A DNA stretch of 64,000 nt. Source: Vitis vinifera (Eukaryota; Streptophyta; Magnoliopsida; Vitales; Vitaceae). The stretch lies in the NCBI RefSeq assembly GCF_030704535.1, contig NC_081810.1:2585501-2649500 (forward strand), given 5' to 3'. Positions 56,049 to 64,000 of the stretch are shown here, one piece after another (within the stretch, counting starts at the first letter, position 1; the number at the start of each line of letters is the position of its first letter). Below the pieces are notes generated by a model. The model saw only the letters and a program-made list of their open reading frames with translations, ran no database searches and was not told where the DNA came from. The position numbers were made by a program, and so were the translations under genes.

Positions 56049-59000
56049 ATGGCCGAGGAAGATGGTCTCTGTCAATCCCGTGATGGGAAGGGAATCCCCC
56101 TCTGGATATTCTTAAAGGATGCAAGGTAATACTTCAATTTTCAGCGCATTCCACCAAGTAGTTACACCCATTTTCATTTTGAAAAATTTCATCTATTGTA
56201 TGTGTTAATCCCATATATCTTGTCAAATCCAGAATCACACATCTATAATCCCATATATCTTGTCAAATTCTTCATTCAACTAACCTTGAAATTTTTTCAA
56301 AGACTACTTATTTCAGCAGCCACATTTAATACCTCTTACTTAGCTTTCCATGGGGTGGTTATTGATTCTCTGAAAAGTCTCATGAAGGATGTTTGTTCAA
56401 AAGTATATTTCTGCCTTTCTGTTGATGCCATGGACTTTTCTGCTCAACTTGAATACAACTTTTCAAAGAGGGTTATGGAGAAGATGTTTTCTGTAATTTC
56501 CATATAGTGAATTAACAATAAGAATGATTAACAGGATAAAAGAAAATTTGGTTGAATTACTTGTCTTTACATCAAGGGTGTGTTACATGCCTTATTCCTA
56601 GAAATTCTGATTGATTTGATGCTCAAATTTGTTGTTTTGGTTTCTTTTCCACTTGGTTCCTTAAAATGAATGGGCAGATTCGCCTTCAAAATGGATGAGC
56701 TTGGTTTGGAAATAGCACAAATTGCATTTCCAGCAGCACTGGCTCTGACAGCAGATCCTATTGCTTCTCTGGTTGACACGGCATTCATTGGCCAGTTAGG
56801 TATGCATTTCCCTCTCATACAGTTCCTTGAGTTCTGGTTATATTAGCATTTCTTTCTTACCATGCTTTTTTTTTTTAGATTTTCAGACTTCATTGTTTGC
56901 TAAATGTTATCTCTTATGAGTTGATTCTCTGCTAGCTACTACCTGCAAAGTTTTAGAGTAAGGCAGCTAGCTCATTAGGGGGTCAACATAGTGGTACTAT
57001 AATATAGCTTACATCCTCGTCTGATGGCCGCCTACCCTGATATTCTCTGATGGGTTTTGGAGACTAACTCATTGTTGTGTTCTTTTGATAATTGAAAGGA
57101 CTCACATGGTATTCGATTTTGTTTCATAATCCATATAGGTCCAGTGGAACTTGCTGCTGTAGGAGTTTCTATTGCTGTGTTCAATCAAGTATCAAGGATC
57201 GCAATATTCCCACTTGTCAGTGTCACAACCTCTTTCGTTGCTGAAGAGGATACCATTGGAATACTGGACTCTGAACCTGAAGTTAGCAAAAGTGTGGAAA
57301 TGGGCTCAGCTGTAAATGGTGAAACCAAAAAGTTGATACCAAAGGGTACTCTTTACTTTCACCCCTTCTTTTCCCTTGTTTTCTCTCTTTAGGTTAGGTA
57401 TTGTCAAGTTCTCACAAGTGTTCATTCAAATTCTTTCAGTAATCTTAATTATATTCGTCTTCCACTACTTCTCTCAGGTTCTGGTGAGAGACCATACGAT
57501 TTAGAAATGCATGGTAGTGGTCATGATACACCAAAGTTTGAGAGTAAAAGGCATATCCCATCAGCCTCAGCTGCACTGGTTGTTGGTGGTATCCTTGGCC
57601 TCATCCAAGCCATATTTCTCATTTCTGGAGCAAAACCTATATTGAACTTCATGGGAGTCCATTCTGTAAGTAGTACCTTAGTTATGGAAACAAGAAAAAC
57701 CTCTTCAAATTTACTTTTTTTCGTCTCATTTAGTCCCTAGATTTGTAACCCATGATTCAGTGAAGGGCTGTTTTTTTTCATATAGGATTCCCCTATGCTA
57801 GCCCCAGCACAAGAATACTTGACTCTGAGATCACTTGGTGCTCCTGCTGTTCTTCTATCATTAGCCATGCAAGGGGTCTTTCGCGGATTTAAGGATACAA
57901 AAACTCCTCTATATGCCACTGGTAAGTAGAGAGAGGATGAAATGTCGTATAAGAACAAATATTCAACCTCTTGTATATGGAGCTGAGATTTTCGCTTGAC
58001 TCTAATCCATTGTTTACCTGGTCTAATTCAGTGGCAGGAGACGTAACAAACATAATTTTAGACCCGATATTTATGTTTGTTTTCCATATGGGTGTCGGTG
58101 GTGCAGCCATTGCCCATGTTATATCTCAGTAAGTTACTTCCTATTGCAGCTCAAAAGCTAAATTACAGTGGCATCACCCCTATTTGTCTTACACTATTGG
58201 CAAATTCTCATGGTTTTCACATTTGTATGATCACTATAGGTACATTATTTCTGTAATCCTTTTTTGGAAATTAATGCAACAAGTCGAACTCTTACCTCCA
58301 AGTACCAAAGTTCTGCGATTTGGTCGATTTCTGAAAAATGGTGAGGATTTAACTCTATTACAGAAAACACTCTGACAGCATTCAGCATATCTCATAATAC
58401 TATCATGATCTAAAAATTTATCACTGCTGAATTGAAATCCTTGCTTTTGGTCAGACAACTATGAGCATCATTGTTGAATTTAACCTATTTGGAGAAATTT
58501 CACGAATCAAACGTGACTGATCCATCACCTTTTTGTGCTCTAAACTCCAGGTTTGCTATTACTGATGAGGGTTATAGCTGTGACATTCTGTGTGACTCTA
58601 GCTGCATCTTTAGCTGCACGCCAGGGACCAACATCCATGGCTGCATTCCAGGTCTGCTTGCAGGTTTGGTTGGCAACGTCTCTTCTTGCTGATGGCTTAG
58701 CGGTCGCCGGGCAGGTTAGAAGTGCAGATCTTTATACTCTCATCTTGGACAAATTTGTTTTTTGAGGCTCTCTTTCTTTGAACTTACCAGTCTTCAAAAT
58801 TTTTCAGGCCATACTTGCTAGCGCATTTGCTAAACAGGACTACAGCAAGGCCACAGCTGCTGCATCAAGAGTATTGCAGGTTCTTTGACTAGCCTTTAAC
58901 CGAAGAACAATCATGACTTTCTTCTTTGTCTAGGGTAATTGTCTGATAAATCTTGTGTGGACCTATTTTCCAGTTGGGGTTGGTTCTGGGGTTGGTTCTG

Positions 59001-59602
59001 TCATCCATCCTTGGAACTGGAATGCAGTCTGCAGCAAAACTGTTCACAAAGGATCTCAGTGTCCTCCATCTCATCAGTATAGGCATTCCGGTATCCCCTC
59101 TTGACTGTAGACCAAAAAACACAAGATCTCTACCTCTTAATTCTATCATTGTCCTTGAATTCATGACAATTTCTTTGTTTCATATCAGTTTGTTGCAGTT
59201 ACTCAACCTATCAACTCTCTGGCCTTTGTTTTTGATGGGGTCAACTTTGGTGCATCTGATTTTGCATATTCTGCATATTCCATGGTAAGTCTAATCTCTT
59301 CCTTGAGTGTTACACAAATCTTTCTTCATGGGCTAATCGAGATTAATCTTCTTTCCACAAAAGGTTCTGGTGGCCATAGTCAGCATCTTGTGCTTGTTCA
59401 TTCTCTCGTCCAGTTTCGGCTTTGTCGGAATCTGGGTGGCGCTGACCATCTATGTGACACTGAGAGCATTTGCTGGCTTTTGGAGGTAACCCATCTTTGC
59501 CAAAATATCTAACTTATCAATTTCAACAAAGTTTCGATTTTCTGCTCATTCCTTTGCAGGATAGGGACTGGAAGCGGACCTTGGAGCTTCCTCAGAAGCT
59601 GA
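56049..59602 (+). CDS. MATE efflux transporter, DTX42/FRD3 (citrate) type
   Basis: Members of this branch export citrate for aluminium tolerance or iron translocation, usually at the plasma membrane. Thirteen coding exons: 56049-56125, 56678-56799, 57139-57345, 57478-57665, 57786-57921, 58032-58128, 58240-58340, 58551-58714, 58808-58879, 58974-59090, 59189-59284, 59364-59485 and 59560-59602. The total is 1542 bp, 513 aa plus stop. The sequence has about 12 membrane segments. ALTADPIASLVDTAFIGQ opens the first MATE half, and a long hydrophilic loop (~95-155) between segments 2 and 3 is diagnostic of this citrate-type branch. QGVFRGFKDTKTP, SMAAFQVCLQVWLA and FVFDGVNFGASDF are conserved. The C-terminus GTGSGPWSFLRS matches DTX42. 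Citrate as substrate is inferred from family. Confidence 0.95.
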
Positions 59603-59680
59603 CTGTGTGAAGCAGCAACTCGGTTTCCATGGTTTTCTTGTTATGGAAACTGTTGTGGGAGTTGAAGCCATTTTTTTCTG

Positions 59681-59951
59681 TTATCATCTTCATATATATG
59701 GTATTTTGCTTTTCTTTTTCTTAATTTGTACATATATATTCATATATGGAAAGAACTTAATAGAAGTGCTTTTGGGCGTACAAATATATGGAATAATTAC
59801 ACAGAGAAACCTTATCAAGTTATCATCTTCATATATATGATATTGCTTTTCTTTTTCTTAATTTGTACATATATATTCATATATGGAAAGAACTTAATAG
59901 AAGTGCTTTTGGGCGTACAAATATATGGAATAATTACACAGAGAAACCTTT
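59681..59951 (+). repeat. 139-bp tandem duplication in MATE 3' region
   Basis: The segment beginning TTATCATCTTCATATATATG at 59681 repeats at 59820 with only a few differences. Each copy ends near ACACAGAGAAACCTT. It begins about 80 bp after the MATE stop, so it probably lies in the 3'UTR. Confidence 0.93.
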
Positions 59952-60135
59952 AGGAGTGAGTTTAACTCCTCGGATGCTCCAACCTCCTTGGCAATGTTTT
60001 CCAAAATAGCTCTTTCAGAAAATGGATTCCGATTCGAAGAGTCCATAACCACATTGATAAGCTCACACTAATCCATCAATTTGGGATCCACTTCGGGATT
60101 TTCCTTGGAAGATATTGGGAATGAATTGGAATGTA
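59948..60135 (-). pseudogene. Unidentified coding-like fragment
   Basis: On the minus strand about 60 codons read like real protein, with balanced composition: NPEVDPKLMD, one stop, then CELINVVMDSSNRNPFSER and AILENIAKEVGASEEL. It ends at CTAAAG|GTTTCT, which could be an old splice donor. I do not recognise the protein. With the internal stop and no neighbouring exons, it is probably a captured or relic exon. Confidence 0.45.
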
Positions 60136-60600
60136 ATAATATCGATTCATTCAAATATAAAAGTGGTAGAGTGTTACATTGATGTGATAGAAGTCATTAC
60201 TTCGAACCTGATTATTCCTAAACCCAATCATGTTTAAGAATAGTTCTTAAAAACCATTTTCAATTATTTTCTCGAACAAAATTTTATTTGAGGAGTTAAT
60301 AAGCTATTTGAAAACTATTTTTTAGACTTTAAAACATGTTTGACAAATTTTTTATAGAAATCGAATCAAGATTGTTTTAAAAAATAATTATGTAAATACA
60401 AAAAAATGATTGAAAATAAAATATCACATATAAAAGTTACTTCTTGCAAATATTTGAAACTTTTCAAGTAGATTTTTATTATAAAAAAATAGATAATTTA
60501 TAATATTTCTAATTCACATGAAAAGGAATAAATAATATAAGGATGAGAGAAAAGTCTCAATTACCGTCTTGACCGCCAAAGCTTCTTAACTACTTTTTAA
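60136..60600. other. PPR upstream region
   Basis: AT-rich promoter region of the PPR gene. 60227-60340 resembles the AAACATGTTT-ended MITE-like sequences seen elsewhere in the window. No TATA box was chosen. Confidence 0.35.
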
Positions 60601-63186
60601 ATGGGGATGACAACGGCCAGTATGGGCCTTCAAAGGCTGACTCTCTCACCCACCAAAATCCAAATCAAAGACCCAAAACACTGGAATTCCGTTATCAAAC
60701 ACCAAGCGAATCTCAAAAATGACCAAGCGATTCTCTCTGCATATACCCAAATGGAGTCCTTAGGTGTGCTACCCAATAACACCACCTTGCCTCTCGTCTT
60801 GAAGGCGTGTGCGGCGCAGAATGCCGTTGAGAGAGGAAAGAGCATTCATCGTAGTATCCAGGGTACGGATTTGATGGATGATGTTCGAGTTGGGACTGCT
60901 GTGGTTGATTTTTATTGTAAATGTGGGTTTGTTGAAGATGCGCGGTGCGTGTTTGATGCAATGTCTGACAGAGATGTGGTTTTGTGGAATGCGATGGTAT
61001 ATGGGTATGTAGGGTGGGGTTGCTATGAGGAAGCGATGTTGTTGGTTAGGGAGATGGGGAGGGAGAATCTGAGGCCCAATTCACGGACGATGGTTGCTTT
61101 GCTTTTGGCCTGTGAGGGGGCATCAGAATTGAGACTTGGAAGGGGGGTACACGGATATTGTTTGAGGAATGGAATGTTCGACTCGAATCCCCATGTTGCT
61201 ACTGCTCTGATTGGATTTTATTTGAGATTTGACATGAGGGTTTTACCTCTTTTGTTTGATTTGATGGTTGTGAGGAACATTGTGAGTTGGAATGCGATGA
61301 TCTCTGGGTATTATGATGTTGGGGATTACTTCAAGGCTTTGGAGCTTTTTGTGCAGATGCTTGTAGATGAGGTTAAGTTTGATTGTGTTACAATGTTGGT
61401 TGCTGTTCAGGCTTGTGCAGAATTAGGGTCTCTTAAATTGGGCAAGCAAATCCATCAATTGGCTATTAAATTTGAATTTGTTGAAGACTTGTATATCTTA
61501 AATGCATTGCTTAATATGTATAGTAATAATGGAAGTTTGGAATCTTCACATCAGCTGTTTGAGTCCGTTCCTAACCGTGATGCTCCTTTGTGGAATTCTA
61601 TGATATCTGCATATGCTGCGTTTGGTTGCCATGAGGAAGCTATGGATTTATTTATTAGAATGCAATCAGAAGGTGTCAAAAAAGATGAAAGAACTGTTGT
61701 TATTATGTTGTCTATGTGTGAAGAATTAGCTAGTGGCTTGCTGAAGGGAAAAAGCTTACATGCTCATGTGATTAAGAGTGGCATGAGGATAGATGCTTCT
61801 CTTGGAAATGCCTTGTTAAGTATGTACACGGAGCTAAATTGTGTTGAATCTGTCCAAAAGATTTTTGATCGGATGAAAGGTGTAGACATAATCTCATGGA
61901 ACACTATGATCTTAGCATTGGCCCGCAACACGTTGAGGGCCCAAGCATGTGAGCTCTTTGAGAGGATGCGAGAATCTGAAATCAAGCCTAACTCTTACAC
62001 AATAATATCTATTCTTGCTGCTTGTGAAGATGTAACTTGTCTAGACTTTGGCAGATCGATCCATGGTTATGTGATGAAACACAGTATTGAAATTAATCAA
62101 CCACTGCGTACTGCACTCGCAGATATGTATATGAATTGTGGTGATGAGGCAACAGCTAGGGATCTATTTGAGGGCTGTCCTGACAGAGATTTAATTTCAT
62201 GGAATGCTATGATTGCCAGTTACGTTAAAAACAATCAAGCCCACAAAGCTCTGCTACTTTTCCATCGTATGATTTCAGAAGCAGAACCAAATTCAGTCAC
62301 AATCATAAATGTTCTCTCGTCATTTACCCATCTAGCCACTCTTCCTCAAGGCCAAAGCTTACACGCCTATGTAACACGGAGGGGATTCTCTTTAGGTCTT
62401 GATTTGTCCCTTGCAAATGCTTTTATAACAATGTATGCAAGATGTGGTAGTTTGCAGAGTGCTGAAAATATCTTTAAAACCTTACCAAAGCGAAACATCA
62501 TCTCATGGAATGCCATGATAGCTGGCTATGGTATGAATGGTCGTGGATCTGATGCTATGCTTGCCTTCTCACAAATGCTAGAAGATGGTTTCAGACCAAA
62601 TGGGGTGACTTTTGTGTCTGTTCTGTCTGCTTGCAGTCATTCTGGTTTCATAGAGATGGGATTGCAGCTTTTCCACTCCATGGTTCAGGATTTTAATGTA
62701 ACCCCTGAACTTGTTCACTATTCTTGCATAGTTGATCTGCTTGCTCGTGGGGGCTGCATAGATGAAGCTAGAGAGTTTATTGATTCAATGCCCATTGAAC
62801 CAGATGCATCTGTGTGGAGAGCTCTTCTCAGTTCTTGTCGAGCTTATTCTGATGCCAAACAAGCTAAAACCATCTTTGAAAAACTTGACAAATTAGAACC
62901 AATGAATGCAGGAAATTATGTTTTGCTATCTAATGTCTATGCTACTGCAGGCCTTTGGTTAGAGGTCAGAAGAATTAGAACATGGCTGAAAGAAAAGGGT
63001 CTGAGAAAGCCTCCAGGAATCAGTTGGATCATTGTTAAAAATCAGGTTCACTGTTTTAGTGCTGGAGATAGATCACACCCTCAGTCTGACAAAATTTATG
63101 CAAAGTTGAGTATTTTGTTGTCATCCATGAGAGAAACTGGTTATGATCCTGATCTTCGGTGGGTTTTCCATGAAGAAGACGATTAG
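60601..63186 (+). CDS. Pentatricopeptide repeat protein, PLS class with E/E+ end
   Basis: Intronless, 861 aa, as usual for plant PPR genes. Roughly twenty P, L and S motifs run from ~25 to ~745, recognisable by recurring WNAMI.GY, EAL.LF..M and PN..T...VL.AC phrases. The E motif begins near W740 (SVWRALLSSCR) and E+ ends with GDRSHPQSDKIYAKL...GYDPDLRWVFHEEDD. PLS-E+ proteins bind organelle RNA site-specifically and usually guide C-to-U editing, borrowing a DYW deaminase in trans. The target organelle cannot be read confidently; the N-terminus (MGMTTASMGLQRLTL) is only weakly transit-like and three Mets are possible starts. The stop lies exactly where a DYW domain would begin, and the following bases look like a decayed DYW start. 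Confidence 0.95.
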   Translation: MGMTTASMGLQRLTLSPTKIQIKDPKHWNSVIKHQANLKNDQAILSAYTQMESLGVLPNNTTLPLVLKACAAQNAVERGKSIHRSIQGTDLMDDVRVGTAVVDFYCKCGFVEDARCVFDAMSDRDVVLWNAMVYGYVGWGCYEEAMLLVREMGRENLRPNSRTMVALLLACEGASELRLGRGVHGYCLRNGMFDSNPHVATALIGFYLRFDMRVLPLLFDLMVVRNIVSWNAMISGYYDVGDYFKALELFVQMLVDEVKFDCVTMLVAVQACAELGSLKLGKQIHQLAIKFEFVEDLYILNALLNMYSNNGSLESSHQLFESVPNRDAPLWNSMISAYAAFGCHEEAMDLFIRMQSEGVKKDERTVVIMLSMCEELASGLLKGKSLHAHVIKSGMRIDASLGNALLSMYTELNCVESVQKIFDRMKGVDIISWNTMILALARNTLRAQACELFERMRESEIKPNSYTIISILAACEDVTCLDFGRSIHGYVMKHSIEINQPLRTALADMYMNCGDEATARDLFEGCPDRDLISWNAMIASYVKNNQAHKALLLFHRMISEAEPNSVTIINVLSSFTHLATLPQGQSLHAYVTRRGFSLGLDLSLANAFITMYARCGSLQSAENIFKTLPKRNIISWNAMIAGYGMNGRGSDAMLAFSQMLEDGFRPNGVTFVSVLSACSHSGFIEMGLQLFHSMVQDFNVTPELVHYSCIVDLLARGGCIDEAREFIDSMPIEPDASVWRALLSSCRAYSDAKQAKTIFEKLDKLEPMNAGNYVLLSNVYATAGLWLEVRRIRTWLKEKGLRKPPGISWIIVKNQVHCFSAGDRSHPQSDKIYAKLSILLSSMRETGYDPDLRWVFHEEDD

Positions 63187-64000
63187 GTGAGGAGTCTGAG
63201 GCTCGTGAAGCATAATGAGAAGTTCCACTACTTTGGTCTGAGAGGGGCCCCAATCTTGATGTGATGAACCTTAGGTTTCTGTACATGCATCTTTAAAATT
63301 TTCAGGAGGGAATAGTTCTTTAAGGGAGGGAAACTATCTCCATCTTTTCATCAATGGTGTGGGTTCATGCTAGGATTATTGATGAGGACTAGTTCTGGAG
63401 AGCTGGTACTTCCGGGATTTTTCTAGCAGAAGGAAAAATCTTACAAGATTATTAAGTTTATAAAAGATTGGGCATACCATTGTGTATCAACCTGCAACAC
63501 AACGAAAGAGAGGCCAACAATCGCCTCAGGAGGTTGCAAGGTCATTGACTCGATTTGAATATATATTAAAACCAGTAGGCACGCTCAATTATGATCCCTG
63601 TGATTATTTTTTGCACTCAGAACTTATTTTACAAAATGGTACTTAGGTTGCTTGTGTTTTTCATTGTTATATCTCTTACCACATATTGTCTTTCTAGTTG
63701 CTTCATCAAAGATATTGTGCATCACCAATACATATACTACTACTATAGTCTCATCATTACCTATTTATAGTGAACAATATATACATACACACTCTTTTGG
63801 ATAAAAAGGAGAAATATATTCAATGTCTTGGTATAGTTGAAGATATATGTTTGTACAATAAGTTTCAATATATAGTGATGAAAAGTTGCTACATACAGCT
63901 TGCAGATAGGGAGATGGTGTGGCACTTGAAAGCTGGGGATAACAAGACTGGAAGTGGAATAAGATACCTTAAAACCTAGAGGTTTTTAATCAAGGTAGGT
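63187..64000. other. PPR 3' flank to window end
   Basis: 63187-63265 continues in frame after the stop with residues resembling a DYW domain start. The rest is 3'UTR-like and AT-rich. An open frame at 63770-63979 has no recognised domain, and the window ends before it can be judged. Confidence 0.45.

Overview
The window looks like plant nuclear DNA from a core eudicot. Genes carry GT-AG spliceosomal introns, some of them kilobases long and filled with repeats, and spacers are AT-rich. Two genes have chloroplast-protein hallmarks. The proteins and dispersed repeats most resemble grapevine (Vitis), but that assignment is from memory and was not searched.

Layout. (1) 1-9335, minus: chloroplast double-GTPase Der, running off the left edge. 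Its introns hold a DNA-transposon relic, a 5'-truncated LINE, a TRIM element and a 130-bp tandem duplication. (2) 9949-17665, minus: organelle-type tRNA 2-thiouridylase MnmA in ten exons, 544 aa, with a ~496-bp tandem duplication in one intron. (3) 19440-23525, plus: nucleolar GTPase NOG1, an uninterrupted 676-aa reading frame behind a predicted 5'UTR intron and a site II/telo-box promoter. (4) 29115-31338, plus: sterol 8,7-isomerase HYDRA1, four exons. (5) 37100-39022, plus: R2R3-MYB of the MYB46/MYB83 secondary-wall class. (6) 41404-41485, minus: tRNA-Ser(GCU). (7) 45375-49734, plus: plastid 2-oxoglutarate/malate translocator DiT1. (8) 56049-59602, plus: MATE transporter of the DTX42/FRD3 type, 13 coding exons. 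(9) 60601-63186, plus: intronless PPR protein whose reading frame stops at the start of what looks like a decayed DYW domain.

The genes are separate transcription units, not an operon. Three act in translation or ribosome assembly (Der in plastids, NOG1 in the nucleolus, MnmA on organellar tRNAs) and one is a tRNA gene. The rest serve sterol synthesis, wall regulation, plastid carbon/nitrogen exchange and citrate-type efflux. From memory, Arabidopsis DiT1 and MYB46 are immediate neighbours (At5g12860/At5g12870), and MnmA, MATE and NOG1 counterparts lie close together on chromosome 1. The window may therefore preserve an ancestral order later split by duplication and loss.

I found no convincing new multi-gene system. 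The most unusual items are: a fused pair of distant plastid 23S rRNA pieces (34594-34693); eight TGGGCY-type sites in 210 bp beside the tRNA with no recognised Pol II gene; a three-copy ~480-bp repeat with dimeric substructure followed by a 29-bp minisatellite; an orphan promoter-like segment near 52967; a 51-bp LINE tail with perfect target-site duplication; and the DYW vestige after the PPR stop. All exon boundaries were read by eye; for each complete gene the joined length is a multiple of three.
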